Of a DNA stretch of 64,000 nucleotides, positions 1 through 11,960 are shown piece by piece. The position numbers were made by a program, and so were the translations under genes. Source of the DNA: Isoetes taiwanensis (Eukaryota > Streptophyta > Lycopodiopsida > Isoetales > Isoetaceae); NCBI GenBank assembly GCA_021234155.1, contig JAJEKV010000023.1:3004243-3068242 (forward strand), read 5' to 3'. Every line of letters begins with the position of its first letter. The stretch's first letter is position 1. The notes beneath the pieces were generated by a model, which was not told the DNA's origin, did not search any database, and saw only the letters and a program-made list of their open reading frames with translations.

Positions 1-36
1 CGTATAAAATCGTGGAATGTCACATTCTCCCCTTGG
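1..36 (-). mobile_element. Polypurine tract and start of a 3' LTR, chromovirus, cut by window edge
   Basis: Read on the minus strand, a purine-rich run (AAGGGGAGA, about 25-36) is followed at once by TGTGACATTCC, the TG start expected of an LTR. That is the normal layout at the 3' end of a Ty3/gypsy element. The rest of the LTR lies outside the window. It fits the integrase and chromodomain reading frame just upstream on the same strand (699-1950). Confidence 0.55.
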
Positions 37-64
37 AATAATGTTGTCCTCGACATTGGAGTTA

Positions 65-136
65 GTTAGAAATAGATAACATGTGTTCTAAGAATTCCTA
101 GTTAGAAATAGATAACATGTGTTCTAAGAATTCCTA
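65..136. repeat. Perfect tandem duplication, 2 x 36 bp
   Basis: Two adjacent identical 36-bp units, 65-100 and 101-136, each starting GTTAGAAATAG and ending GAATTCCTA. They lie in the 3' untranslated part of the minus-strand gypsy element, between the end of its reading frame (699) and its polypurine tract (36). The identity implies a recent duplication or replication slippage. Confidence 0.9.
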
Positions 137-698
137 GTATGAAATACAGTAAGTTACACATGAATAAATGAGAATAATTTCTTATTCCTGAAGATAAAAC
201 ATAATTAAGTTTAAGGGTTATAAAATTGTTTGCGCACCAATGTGCATCTCACATGATTATAACATAGAAAATTCAAGGGCCAGGAGTCAATATGAGACAT
301 TATAAAAGTAGTATTAAATTCATGAAAGAAGACATGAAAACACAGAGGCTTGGGCCATCAGCAACCCTCTATACATGGGCAGGTCACGTACCGCTCACTG
401 GCCTGCACACGTCAATACATCAGTATTTACATATAATAATTAAGTTGTGGTTGAAGGGACCACCCCCCTATAAGAAAATAGAAAAAACCTATCTACAAGG
501 GAACCTATCATGCCTAAGGTTCGCAATCCATAGCGGCATAGGAAATGGCCAAATTCCCATTATGGCCGAGATGAACGCGGCCTATCAACTACATGCTATT
601 CAGGCAATCCGTGGTCATGCCCACATTGACAATACACCACGTCCTAGAGAACACCGAAGTGATCTCATCATCGGTAAGCACTTTGATCTAAGATGCAT
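137..698 (-). other. 3' untranslated interval of the chromovirus, no gene seen
   Basis: Between the pol stop (699-701, minus) and the polypurine tract there is no supported coding sequence. A plus-strand open frame at 292-795 has no recognisable motif and partly overlaps the antisense of the pol tail, so it is treated as chance. Confidence 0.5.
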
Positions 699-1950
699 CT
701 ACCCCTGCAGGCTACTGCATGATCCGTGCCGAATCAAGCCTTCAATGCTTACCGCCGGATGCGGGTTGATGACATCGTTGATGGTGCGGCCCTGAGATTC
801 CCGCATGAAGTCTGGATAATGCTTTTCAAGGTCTATCTTCATTACCCACGTAGCATCCTCCACTTAGGCAAGTGTTTCCACTTGACCAAATATTGGAGCA
901 TTTGAGTCCATACAGTGCGCTTATAAGCCCGATCAAGAAGAGCTTCAGGCACTATCTCTAGGTGCTCTTCCGTCATTTCAAGGAGGGTGGGTGTGTCCAA
1001 CATCTCCTCTGGATCAGGAGTGTGTCTCTTGAGAAGACTCACGTGAAAGACCTCGTGGATCTTCAAGCGGGGTGGCAAATCCAACCGATATGCCTGCTCT
1101 CCAATACGTTCAACGATCCTGAACGGACAAACCCATCTGGGTGCCAATTTCTTGCAGTTACCAATTTTGATCTTGGCTTGCTTAACCTTAATCTTAAGCC
1201 ATGGCCCAGATTGCCCACTTGGAACACTCGTGGGGTCCTGTGCTTATCAGCCACACTTTTCTGACGACTACACGCGGCCAATAAATACCCACGCACCTCC
1301 TCGACCAAAGCTTGCATTTCCAGAAGGAGTTGTTGGGAAACCTCCACTTTGGAAACAGGATTATGCCATGTGTCTGGAGTTAGGCATTGATAGCCATAAT
1401 TTATCATGAAAGGAGACATTCTAGAAGACTCCTGTTCCATGCTATTATAAGCAAACTCCACTAAATAGACATAGTCGGCCCACTGAGATTGCTTACTCCA
1501 CACATAGCTTCGCAACATATCTTCTATAATGCGGTTGGTTCGCTCTGTTTGTCCATCCGTCTGAGGATGATATGCTGTGCTCATCGCAAGCTTGGTCTGG
1601 ATGGTGGCAAAGAAATCTTTCCAGAATGCACTTACAAACTTGGGATCCCTGTCAGATACTATGACTCGTGGCGTCCCGTGTAATCTGAAGATTTCCTTCG
1701 CGAATAACAAAGCTGTGTCCAAGGCCGTGTTTGTGGTGCGACATGGCAAGAAATGAGCCATCTTCGACAACTTGTCGACCACTACCATTAAAGCGTCATA
1801 TCCACGGAGGGTACGCGGAAGGCCCACAATAAAATCCATGGTTATCACCTCCCATTTGGCGTTGGGCACATCCAACGGTTGCAACTCTCCTGGAATCCTC
1901 AACTGCACAGGCAGAGGAACGATAGAGAATCTTGGGGGCAGCGAGCCATA
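699..1950 (-). pseudogene. Ty3/gypsy chromovirus integrase and chromodomain, 5'-truncated and frameshifted
   Basis: This is the end of a pol polyprotein, read on the minus strand. The integrase core shows the three catalytic acidic positions in order: D in TMDFIVGLP, D in VSDRDPKF and E in HPQTDGQTERTN. The integrase C-terminal domain follows (PFRIVERIGEQAYRLDLPP, then the family signature HEVFHVSLLK). A chromodomain segment follows (QYLVKWKHLP, then an acidic W-containing stretch), and the frame ends at 699-701. At least two frameshifts are visible, near 1150 before the C-terminal domain and near 850 inside the chromodomain. Protease, reverse transcriptase and RNase H are missing upstream of about 1950. 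Chromodomain integrases direct insertion to marked chromatin. This copy cannot make a whole protein. Confidence 0.9.
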
Positions 1951-2260
1951 GCAGAAGAGGATGAGAATGTTGGATGGTCGTAAATCTATTCCGGGATGTG
2001 ATTAACCCAGACATATATCCGGGTTAACCACTGCTGCTCAATTTCAAGCTCAAAAGACAACGGTTTCTGCATGCTTTTTCATTGATCTTGCTTGATCCAT
2101 GCTCAAATCACCTGCTCTCTTGATATAACGAGGTTTTTAGGGGTTGGCAAGGCGCTTCCAATGGTGTTTGCATTGGATTAAACTATTCAAGAAGCTGATT
2201 GCAAGCTTTATTCAAAGATCAACATGCCAAAACACTGCCCCATGCTCAGTTCACCGCGTG

Positions 2261-2346
2261 GTTATCCCGACCAGAAAACAGTTGTTAGCTCGGACAAAAA
2301 TGTGGTTAGCTCGGACATAACAGTGGTTAACCCGGACATAAGTGCG
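2261..2346 (+). repeat. Imperfect 21-bp tandem repeat, about 4 copies
   Basis: Units near 2284, 2305 and 2326 read GTTAGCTCGGACAAAAATGTG, then a variant with GACATAACAGTG, then GTTAACCCGGACATAAGTGCG; a diverged unit precedes them at 2261. As the period is a multiple of three, an open frame across it (2224-2484) reads as heptads such as VVSSDKN, VVSSDIT and VVNPDIS. Related GTTAACC/CCGGGTTAA words occur at 2002-2032. No family is recognised and coding function is not supported. Confidence 0.75.
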
Positions 2347-2349
2347 AGT

Positions 2350-2703
2350 TTACCACATCGCGGAGTAGATGTACGGCATTCCGAGGATGCTGGTATAAAA
2401 TCAGATCCCCTAGAGAAGAGGCTTTCGATTGAAGAGGTGTTCAATGGGGCAGGCTCAGAAAAAGATGTGGGATCAAGCAGATGAAACAACTTCAATCAGA
2501 GCTCGATGGGAAATACTGCCATCTCCGAAAGCGAAGATATAAGAAAAAGATTCTTATTCAGAAAGTAGTGAAGTGGTTAAATAAAGGAAAAAAGAGGATG
2601 TGCAAAATATTTAACTAGAGATCAGCTGGAAAACAAGACAGCGTCCGCCAAATCTGGATGGTTCACAAAAGATCAAATGCCTAATTCTAAGATGCAATGA
2701 TAC
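2350..2703. other. Unassigned interval
   Basis: I see no gene, repeat or transposon end here. It separates the 21-bp repeats from the X-family LTR that begins at 2704. Confidence 0.4.
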
Positions 2704-3056
2704 TGTTAGAGCCTAAACTCCAACCTTGCAATAAGGATGGAAAACCAATAATCCAAGCTCAATCTATCAGATCTATGCAATGCCCAACATAAAGTTTCAT
2801 AATCTCCATAGCTAGATCAAGAAAAAATAATCTCTCTTAATATACCGCCTCTCTGTTTTTTGTCCCTGCTCAGATAACACAGTGATGATAATGCATCCTC
2901 CACACCACAATGCATACGTGCATATGTTCTCCATGCGTGCATGTGCGTATATCCCTCCATATATGATATACGGTCTCCTATACCACCTCAACAGTGGTGA
3001 ATGTGGTGAGTGTGGTGACTGTGGTGAATGTGGTGAATGTGTTGACCACCCCAATA
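2704..3056 (+). mobile_element. LTR of family X (copy A), with primer-binding-site-like sequence after it
   Basis: It begins TGTTAGAGCC and ends CCCCAATA. It aligns along its length with the two halves of another copy at 16730-16958 (reverse complement) and 18761-18996, which together define the family. The last 60 bp is a GTGGTGA-rich minisatellite. Directly after it (3058 on) is TGGCGACTACATCGGC, which begins TGG as primer-binding sites complementary to tRNA 3' ends do. That suggests a 5' LTR. The five bases on the left (GATAC) do not match those after the possible 3' LTR remnant at 4720. Confidence 0.7.
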
Positions 3057-4684
3057 GTGGCGACTACATCGGCAAAATGTGCCACTCCATGGCGGAGAAC
3101 CCACACCAAAATATACTAGTATGGTCCTTGGAACATGTCCCCAAATGATACATTTACATGTATAATCAGAAAGAAAATTATCTCCTAAAATCCAAATAAC
3201 TGGTATGTTGAAGGTATTCCTGGCAAACCTTCAACCTCAGTGGTTGAGAACCTCCAGGTTGCTTAAGGCAACCAATCTGTGGCTAAGCCCCTGCACAAAT
3301 CAACTCAAATTTGCTTGTGAACAAGCTATCCCTAAACAAGAAAAAACTGTTTACAACATTTTGATTGCCAAATGAAATGGGAAGATTGTTTTTTGATGGG
3401 TACACTTGCAATAGATTCTCAGAAGTCTCTAGAAGATTCCTGCATAGGTCAAAGGCAAATAGTTGACCAGAACTAGGTGAAAACATGCCTTCTGTCTGGG
3501 TCAATTTTTGGTCAATGGAACTGGCAGAAAGCTGAAATTTGCAGATGAGAGAGTGGGAAGAATTTTTTGGACTTTCCTTTTTTGACACACTCTGACAACC
3601 CTATAGGACATGTGCATCAGGTTAGAACAACAAAAAGATTGCTACTGTCTGCTAAGATGCAATTTTTTTGTAGATTTTTAAGACAGTCGGTGACAGAGCT
3701 AGAAGATGAGTTTTGAAGCAATGCTTAGCACAATTTTTGACTTTAATGAGATGGATACAACTTACTGGGGATGGATACAGACTGCAGGTAAATAAAAACT
3801 TGACATAAAATGTTGTTTGGATAATTTTTTTGAGACTTTAGGATGAATTTTCTATGACTAAACAATGCAGAGCTAAAGTATACACTCTAGATTGAAATAT
3901 GAACCAAAATAACTCATACAAACCACAGGGACTTTTGTTGTTGAGACTCAGGAACTGCCATAGCATGAATGATGCTTCCAAAACTCGAACTTTAGATCAA
4001 GACAATGCAAATTCTTCGCCAACTTCAAATTTTCATTCAAAGGAACTTTCAAAGTATACAATGAATGAATTTTCCAGCAATTTGGCATAGGAAAATTCAC
4101 AAAAGTAGGAATCAAAGGTAATATATGACTTCAAAGGATAATATATGACTTTATTGCATCAGATCTTCAAGAAATCTGACACAAGGAGGCAATGCAGGGC
4201 AAACAGAGGTCATTCCAATAAGTAGGGTGCTGGATCTGATCACACAAGGCGCTGTGGTGCTCGAAGAATCCCTGAAGCTTGACCGTTTTTTTAAATCCGA
4301 CAATTTCTGATCGGTTCTTGGTAAAAAGGGGTCGGATCTGGCCTCTTCTGCCTGCTAGAACTTTTCTTGACCTATAGAATAGTCAGTTGAAGTGCTGTAT
4401 CCATGATTCCCACACTGATTGATGTCCCCTTTTCGAATAAACCTCCTGCGTGGCTCGATTCTTGTCTCTGACAGCATCAAATGGAGTTTTAACTGTTCTC
4501 AGCAAGGTTCTTTGCATGAAAAAGGTCAAATCGGGCCAGTTTGGCCATGATTTGCCTGTTAGTTAGGCTAGAATTTCGGATCTTGGCATAAATGTTTTAG
4601 GGTTTTTGAAAAAACAAGAATGAATATCCCACAGGCTTGCAAAAGAAAGGAGGCTCGGCGGATGTCCACGCGGCAGGGGGGGGA
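3057..4684 (+). other. Probable internal remnant of an X-family LTR element, no coding sequence
   Basis: This lies between a full X LTR and an X LTR end (4685-4720) in the same orientation, so it may be the decayed interior of one element or of a non-autonomous derivative. No gag or pol motif is readable. Short open frames (3283-3588, 3899-4090) show no family feature. Confidence 0.4.
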
Positions 4685-4720
4685 GGGTGACCAGTGTGGT
4701 GAGTGGTGACTACCCCAACA
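4685..4720 (+). mobile_element. Terminal fragment of an X-family LTR
   Basis: The sequence GACCAGTGTGGTGAGTGG followed by TGACTACCCCAACA is nearly identical to the 3' end of the X LTR at 18960-18996. It ends in CA as LTRs do. Only the last 36 bp are present; a G-rich run (4673-4685) is at the break. Confidence 0.7.
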
Positions 4721-5039
4721 CCTGCCAGAGAAGTTTTACGGCACTCGGCCCAAGCTTCATGGTTTTTTTAATCAGATCAGACTTGTGATCTAGCTCCACC
4801 CTCATAGATATCCCACGGCCCAGGAACAAGTTGGGCTGATTGGTTCTTTCCTCACAGGGCCAGCTCTAACTTGGTTTGCTCCTTTCTTTGGAGAAAGGAG
4901 CCCCGAGAGTTGCAAGATTTTCTTTGCTTTCCTCTGCGAGCTCGAGGCATGCTTTGGAGACACTGATCGTCAACACACATTAGTAATAAAACTTTGCAAT
5001 CTAAGCCAAAGCTCTCATCCAGCTTCAGTATATGCATCG
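4721..5039. other. Unassigned interval before the G2 gag fragment
   Basis: No feature is recognised. The 5' LTR and the first part of gag expected for element G2 are not visible here. Confidence 0.4.
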
Positions 5040-5480
5040 AAATTTCATCAAATTGCAGTAGATACAGCCTAGGATGATGTTGCACTTCGAGATTGTTTGC
5101 AAAGGGGGTTACATGATGATGTCAAAGATATGTTGTTGTCTATGGAGGATCCTCAGACTTTGGAAGAAGCCATCAGATTTGCAGTTCGTTGTGATAATCA
5201 GCTCTTCGAACGTAGGCAAGAGAGACATAGTCTGGTTTTTCCAATCACACAAGTGCCTGTAGCTACGCCTACCCCGATCTCATCTATAGAATCCAGCAGG
5301 TCCGGACCTGAGCCTATGCAGATTGATCGGGCAGTTCGAGGACCTTTATTTGCCGCTGAGAAGCAGCATCAAAGAGAGGCTAATCTTTGCCTCTACTGTG
5401 GAGGAGCTGGTCATATTGCTCGTAGATGTTCTGTGAAGCGCCCAGACCAGTCGGAAAACTTTAGGGGCCGGTCTGAGTAG
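5040..5480 (+). pseudogene. G2 Ty3/gypsy gag, C-terminal part with zinc knuckle
   Basis: The readable frame from about 5060 gives the end of a capsid-like domain (CLQRGLHDDVKDML, then EDPQTLEEAIRFAVRCDN) typical of retrotransposon gag, where a helix-rich region packages RNA. A linker and one CCHC knuckle follow: CLYCGGAGHIARRC, spaced C-x2-C-x4-H-x4-C, near 5385-5430. An in-frame stop precedes the capsid part and the N-terminal half of gag is missing. The protease follows in the same orientation, as in a single gag-pol transcript. Confidence 0.85.
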
Positions 5481-5536
5481 TAGGAGTCTCTCGTCGGCTC
5501 ACCAGCTTTTCTCAGACTCCTTCCACACTTCTTGAC

Positions 5537-5910
5537 ATGTTTATTCCACCGGATAAGGTCAGCAAGGCAATTTTCATCACTATATCATTGAAATCAGAGG
5601 TTGGAAGGTTAGAAGCGTTGGCACAACTTGATTGTGGTGCAAATGTTTGCTTTATGAATAGTGCGTTCATCAGTAAGCACGCCATTCCTAGAAGCAAGGT
5701 TGAGCATCCCGGTTCTGTCGAAGATTGATGGACGAGAGATCTCCTCGGGTGCAGTCACAAAATGTACTGCGCCTCTTCAGGTTTTGTTCGAGGGAGTTTA
5801 TTGTAGTATTTCCTTCAATCTCATCGCTAGCCCACATGCGCCTAGTTTTGGGTCAGCCCTGGCTTGAGCTACATAACCCACAGATTGATTGGCATACTAG
5901 ATCATTTTGA
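5537..5910 (+). pseudogene. G2 aspartic protease domain, frameshifted
   Basis: A pepsin-like retroelement protease remnant. The first frame holds ALAQLDCGANVCFMNSAF, matching the active-site region, where D-S/T-G-A is usual and here is D-C-G-A. The second half, LVLGQPWLELHNPQIDW, is the conserved end of the fold but sits in another frame (5725-5910). At least two frameshifts separate them, so no functional protease is encoded. Confidence 0.8.
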
Positions 5911-5990
5911 TTTGCTGGTCCTAGCTCTAGTTCCAGTTCATTTGCAGTTCAGGTCTTTGCATCAACATCGCCTTCAGTCTGTGCAGTATC

Positions 5991-7341
5991 ATGGGTCCTG
6001 ATTCTATCCTTGTTGTTCTTGTTTCTGTTCCATGTTCTGATTCGACTCTTGCCTCTGCTCCAGTTCATGCCCCAGATTCTGACCATATTCTCGATGATGC
6101 TCCTGCTCCTGCTCCAGTTCCTTTTCTAGTTGCTCCTGCTCTTGTTCATGTTCCTGCTCTTGCTTCTGTAGAGGCTTCTTCATGCCCCCAGTTCTGTATC
6201 TTGAAGATTTCTCTTCGCGAGTTTGTTAAATCTGGAAAGCAAGATCCAAGTTCAATATTTGCAATCCAGGTTCACCCGTTGGCTAGCTCGACACTAGTGA
6301 AGTCTGCTCCAACGCTCCCAGATAAATATGGCGACTTCTCTGATGTTTTTGACAAAGTCAAGGCCAGCAAGCTCCCAGAACATCGTCCATATGATTGTCC
6401 TCTTGATTTGCATCCTAGAAAAATGCTGCCATATGGTCTGATATATGGTCTATCTCCCGCTGAGTTGATGGTTTTGCGGGCTTATATTGAAGAGAATCTA
6501 GCCACTGGTCTCATTCGATATTCTCGGTCCCCTATTTGGGCGCCTACCTTTTCGTCAAAAAAAAGGTTGATTTGCTGCGTTTGGTCATTGATTATAGTGG
6601 CCTCCATAAAATCACAGTGCCAAATTGGTATCCACTTCCCCTGATCCCAGAGTTGTTGGAGCGACTCCAAGGTGTGCATTATTTTTCGAAGATTGATCTT
6701 CGGGGTGCCTACAATCTTATCTGGGTCCGGGAGGGTGATGAGTGGAAAACATCTTTTCGTACTCAGTATTGTCATTTTGAGTACGTAGTTATGTCGTTTG
6801 GACTTATCAATGCTCCAGCAGTATTCCAACATATGGCCAATGATGTCTTTCGAGAGTTCTTTCGAGAGTTCTTAGACACTTTTATTATCATAATTTGGAT
6901 GATATTCTTATTTATTCTAAGATTCTCGAAGAACATGAGAGGCATGTTCGACAGGTCCTTCAGAAGTTTCGTGAGCACGAGTTATATGCCAAACTTGAGA
7001 GCAGGATAATGTGGAGTTCCTTGGCTATCATATCACTTCACATGGAGTCTCTATGGATCCCGAAAAGGTCAGCACTTTTTTGGAGTGGCAAACACCCTCA
7101 TCCGTTCGAGATGTTCAGTGTCTTCTTAGGTTTGCCAATTTCTATCGGCATTTCATTCGGGGATTATTCGGAGATTGCCCTTCCTTTGACATGCCTCACG
7201 GTTAAGGACATGCCATTTGAATGAAGTGTGAAAGCGGAATCTGCTTTCGTTACTCTGAAGTATGCTTTTACCACGACGCCAGTTCTTGCTCATGCAGATC
7301 CTTTGCGCCCATATATTGTCGAAACATATGCTTCTGATTTT
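5991..7341 (+). pseudogene. G2 reverse transcriptase, broken by frameshifts and by an insertion
   Basis: A low-complexity Ala/Pro linker with CCTGCTCCTG-type repeats (about 6000-6180) leads into an RT fold. Recognisable blocks: YGDFSDVFDK and the PYGLIYGLSPAEL block near 6330-6470; [17 protein letters not shown] and [13 protein letters not shown] at 6570-6720; [18 protein letters not shown] and [18 protein letters not shown] up to 6850; the catalytic DD in MDDILIYSK at 6895. A short in-frame duplication ([10 protein letters not shown], 6847-6875) and a frameshift precede the DD box. The frame breaks again near 7005 and 7210, and RNase H has only just begun when homology stops at 7341. The rest of RNase H lies inverted at 16964-17222 and direct from 19002. 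Confidence 0.9.
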
Positions 7342-7620
7342 AAGGCCCCCAAAAAATAAGCGTTACTAGTTTTTTAAAATAGTTTTTACATAAAACCATT
7401 ATAATAAATTAATATCACTAAGTGGGTTAATATGTTGAATAACCACTACTAGTTACATAATGTGGTTCTTGTATTAATTTTCTTTTGCTAGTTTATTGCC
7501 ATAGTTCACCATCATGTTTCTTTATGGTAGTCTATTTATTTAATTTATTGCTATATTTTAGGTAGAGGAGCCATAAACCACTAATAATTTTAGCTTTCAC
7601 TTGTTTGTGCAACTTACAGT
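7342..7620 (+). repeat. Left end of a large insertion in G2; resembles the inverted right end at 17225
   Basis: G2 homology stops at 7341 and is followed by AAGGCCCCCAAAAAATAAGC, then TTACTAGTTTTTTAAAATAG. Reading inward from the other break (17225 upward on the plus strand) gives CAAGGCTCCTGC, TAACTAGTCTTAA and AAACCATGATG, matching AAGGCYCC, TTACTAGT and AAACCATTAT here. Both ends then carry an AACCAC...GTGGTT hairpin (7450-7485 and 17320-17340). This looks like a DNA transposon with imperfect terminal inverted repeats. A clean target-site duplication was not found: GATTTT and GTATTT are only similar. Confidence 0.45.
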
Positions 7621-8610
7621 GGTTTCTTTATGAAGTCGTCTACTCTTTTTCAAATGAACCATACAAGAAAAAGTTTACTTCTTATTACAAAATATTGACT
7701 AACTGTGGGTGATTTTGTCACTCAAGATAGTAAAGCCTAGCACCTTAAACCTATTTTGTATCGAAACAAAAGCAATGGTGTTTTAGACAATGCAATTGGT
7801 AATGGTTTATTACATATAGGACATACACAACTTGAAAATTTATTGACGCTCTATTAGATAAATTGATGTTGGTTTATGCATTATCTTTAGAATTATCTAG
7901 TGAACATCCCATTCTTATTGTAGAGTAGGAAGACTTTTAATTATGTATACAAAACTATTTTACGAAAATAATGCAATTTCTTATAGTAAAACATCCAAGA
8001 TATTATTCCAAAGTAGAACAAAATTCGGAATGTAGATCTAGGGATTTGAACCCTAGTATTTTCCAATTCTTCTGAGAAGTTGACATTTTGGATAGAGATA
8101 ATCACCAAAGAAACCTTTTTTTATGGCTTTTCAAGCAAGATAATTTCCAACTAATATTTTCACCTACTGCTTGCGAGCTACTGTATGCAGATCTTTCAAG
8201 AAGCCCATTCTCCCCTTTGCACTTATTAGGAAGTCCCAGTTATCTTGCAATAGCTTGCAGTTGCAGTATGTGAACAAGGACCATGCATTCAAGAGGCATT
8301 TTGCGTGCCACTTTGATGATAAACAGTGTTTTGCCAAACATAAATCCAACCTAAATTAAATGTGCCCTCTATTGATTCTAGGCAAGGACATTTCTTGTCA
8401 ATATAGGTCCCTGCTAAGAACAACTACTAATTTCATCAGGCAGATCTAAGCCATAGAGGAATGCAGAAATTAAACCTTCTTCTATTTGGGTCATAGTGGG
8501 TTGAATCAGATTTCGTGAATGAGCTTTTAGTGTCCAAAAATTCCATTGAGAATTATAACTCCAGATGCACACTGTTACAAAGCGTTTAACACAGATGTTA
8601 AGTACTTGAC
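7621..8610. other. AT-rich interval with no supported gene
   Basis: Short open frames only. A pol-III B-box-like word (GGTTCAAATCC, minus strand near 8050) has no A-box partner in range. Confidence 0.35.
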
Positions 8611-10210
8611 TACGCCTTCAAGACGGTTTCATGAGCCAGGAAGCACTAATTAGGCAAGGCATACCTTCTATAGCTTCTCATGGCACCCTGATGCCAGAAC
8701 CAATGGTCTTTCATAAACGATTCTTCCTTTCCTTTGCGCATATTTTTCCACTGCAATAAGAAAAGCATCTTCATAATTCCATAACATTAAAACGGAATAT
8801 AGATAAACTTAAATAAAAATATGCATTGACTAATCATTTTCAGCACATCTGAACCTCTGAACTGTACAATTTTTATCAAATGTTTACAATGAGTTCCCAT
8901 TATGTAATACACTGCATTCTTATTTCGGTACCTGAATTATCCCACTAGTAACTTCCACTTCTTGGTTAAATAAAAGAGGTGATCCATATTCTAGATTCGT
9001 ATGCCTTTTTTCATATATGCTTTTAGAATAAATGCTACAAAATTATATGAAAGAAAACTGACCAACCCATGTACAACAGAAGACATGGATATAACAATAA
9101 CTTGCAAATATAGTGGCCTATCTCTTGCATGATGGCATATTACTGTGATGCAATTCCATATCTGACTCTTCCTTATATGAAGTTTGGAAAAGGTGCTCAA
9201 CAAGGATATTACAAACACAATGAGCAAAAAATCCAGACTCCAGTGACAAATATGCATCAAAGCCACTCATAGTTCACAAATGCCTTCCTGTATCCTTACA
9301 AATAGCCTGCAAATCATGATTGTGTTTAGAAGCAGATGGTGACATTATACACTTACCCCAAGGAATATCTCCTACAAGCATTAGATCTCCATCCTTGTCT
9401 CATTTGTTAGAACGTAGTTAGAGCCATAAGCAAAGTTCAGCTTTTCTATTTCATTTGTTACCCTATAGCAAAGCATAAGAAAGACATTAGATTCATAGTG
9501 TCATTAAAATACTTCAGAAACAATAGGAACGATTTGAGCATGCAATCCATTCATGAAGCAGTGGGGCATCTCTTTTAGCATTCCAAACAATTATTTAAAG
9601 CTGTTTTGAACTTTCAAATCACTTTACAACTCCATCAATACACACTTGTACCAAAAAAAAAAAATGGTTGAACACTTGTGAGAAGTGCAGTTGATGTAGA
9701 TTTAAACATGAGAGAAACGTTTTACTAGATCGTTGCATACATTGCACTTCATGCATTTTTGAAGGACTTTTTGTTGGCCATCCAATGGTGGTCCACTGCA
9801 AAGACATACAAAATTATTTCAATTTCTAAAAAAATAACAAGGGACAACAGAGCCACCATTCCATATGCAAGAAATGCAATAAACTTCTCATGACAAACAT
9901 CAATGTAGAGATGATCATACATCTTGTTAAACTGCAGACTCATTGTATATAGAAATACCGGTCATATCTATATTATCAGAAGCATCTTGAAAAATTGCGC
10001 GTTCACCACATTTTTTATTCTAAATTTTGTAACGACAGAATAACAAATGACATACCTTGGTCCTTGGTGGAGTTGCCAGAGATTTCTCATGCCTATAACC
10101 AGGTTTTGGGAGCTTTGATTGCATTTCATTTCATTTGAAGCTACGCTCATCAGGAGTGGGATTGCCAAACCTTGCTCTGCTCCCTGCATCCAAAGACGAG
10201 CAATCTAATT
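8611..10210 (-). pseudogene. Possible intron-containing host-gene remnant, unidentified
   Basis: On the minus strand several exon-like blocks have plausible splice borders. One ends ACCAAG|GTATGTC near 10050 and starts after an ATGCAG near 10175. One starts after TTTGCAG near 9800 and reads as coding for about 25 codons. One near 9270-9120 reads MSGFDAYLSLESGFFAHCVC and on to a stop. One starts after TTTTCTTATTGCAG near 8755, includes YAQRKGRIVYERPLVLASG, and reaches a stop before a GTATGCC. The blocks are not joined by one unbroken frame, and I recognise no family. It could be a captured gene fragment inside the large insertion, or chance. Confidence 0.25.
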
Positions 10211-11925
10211 AGCAGATTCCAACCAAATGCATATACGGTGGTCGGTGAGGATCCGCCGTTGCGTCAAGACTGTCCACGCCCTATCTCCTGCGCCATATCA
10301 TTCTGAACCCTAACCCCATTTCGAAAATCATTTGCTATTCTGAATCCTAATCCCAATTCGAATTTGCCTGCATTCAATCCCTGCATTATTCTTGTGTAAT
10401 TATAAAAATACATATATAATGGCCCCTTTGAAAATGTTGTTCAAAAAAAGTGTTCATTAAACATCTTAATGCTAAACCATTTAAGTGTAACCTTATCGCT
10501 AAGTGTAACCTTCTGTATTTTTTTTAAAGTTTGAACCATTGTTAAACCATTGAATTATCACGTATAAACATTGAATACACCAAAATGTGCAAATACATGC
10601 ACATATCGCTGAAAACATGTTCAAGCCCGAACCACACTTTCGGGTGAGGGCAAGCACATGCATTTAAATTTAACAATGGGCAGAATTTTGCAAGAGGCAA
10701 AAGAGAGGCTAAGCCGCATCGCCGCTAAAGAGGCAAGCCGCAGAGCGAGATAGCTAAGATAGCCGCAGATCGTAGAGATGGAGAGAGCGAGAAGGAGGCA
10801 AGTGCTGGAGAGCGTAGATAGCCAACGGATGTGGAAAGAAAGAGACTCGGGCTGTAGCGAGGGAAGACAAGGTGAAGGGCTTAAAATCGGCGGATCTTAA
10901 CAATCGGATATGATCAACTCGAGGAACTGAAGCAAGCTTCGGCAAACCCAAAAAAGGCACATGCATGAATCGGCCCTCATAAAAAAGGAAACAATCGAAA
11001 ATCTTCTGGAAGCACGGCCATGTGAATTACCACCGCTTCTCTGAGCTTTTCGATCAATCCCACCCGGCCACATCCCCAGCCGGGAACTACAGATCAAGCG
11101 GGGGCCACATGCATGAATCCGGCCCCTGTCCCACGAAAACGTAGAAATGAAACTAACAAAAAAAGAAAAATATGAAGAAGAAGAAGAAGAACCATTGAAA
11201 TAAAAGCCACTAAAAAAAAAACAGATAATCACCCAACCCAACCTTTGGCCAAAATCTTATAAACATCTACAGCAAACCTTCTAGATGACTAACATATCAC
11301 TAAAAATATTAGCAAAGATGGACAAAAAAAAGTGCGGCGAAATGAGATGTGGCTTGGGACATACATTACGCTCCAAAGGGGGTGTAATTTTTTGGTTTTT
11401 AAAGATAGTTCCTCTTATCTCAGACACATGGTTTCAAGGTTCTACTTTACTGCACAAGGGGGTCAATATGTTCAGGCATGGCACTGCCGAAAGGATTTGC
11501 TGTAGTATCACTAAAATTTATTATAGATGGAAGCCTTTCGTTGCAATTTCCAGAGCCAAAAATTCCTACGCTATTGGATCGAAGGGGGTTTTTATGGCTT
11601 AAGAAGGATATATCATGCCTCACATCGGAACCCTGGGAGGTTGCATGCTGCCAGCAGAGATAAAATACATAAACTGGCTGGACATTGTGAAGCAACACAC
11701 GCCACCTAATACATGTGAACATAAGACTTCCAATCTATGTTATAATAAGCAAGTATACACGTGACATAGAATAGCAGATAGTGCTTACCATGTTTGAACT
11801 TGATATCCAAGTTCTTGAGCTATTTTACAATAGCTACAAACCAAGTAAAATAATATGCCACTTTTTTGCATTGGTCGCTGAGAAATGGGCTGCAGCGTGA
11901 CGCTTGAGCCCATGCCCAAGAAAAA
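10211..11925. other. Non-coding interval with purine- and GAA-rich stretches
   Basis: The interval includes a GAAGAAGAAGAAGAA run near 11172-11192 and A-rich tracts. On the minus strand, 10750-11230 is CT-rich like a plant 5' untranslated leader and could belong with the exon-like blocks below 10210, but no start codon context is convincing. Confidence 0.3.
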
Positions 11926-11960
11926 GATAAGATAAGATAAGATAAGATAAGATAAGATAA
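11926..11960. repeat. (GATAA)7 microsatellite
   Basis: Seven perfect GATAA copies. The same pentamer class (CTTAT on the other strand) forms the tail of a LINE 3' end at 48889, but no LINE sequence is recognisable beside this run. Confidence 0.95.

Noticed and set aside
292-795. 167-codon plus-strand open frame
   Set aside because: No motif, and its 3' third is antisense to the chromodomain tail of the minus-strand gypsy pol.
8025-8065. tRNA-like B-box (GGTTCAAATCC, minus)
   Set aside because: No A-box at the right distance and no stem pairing.
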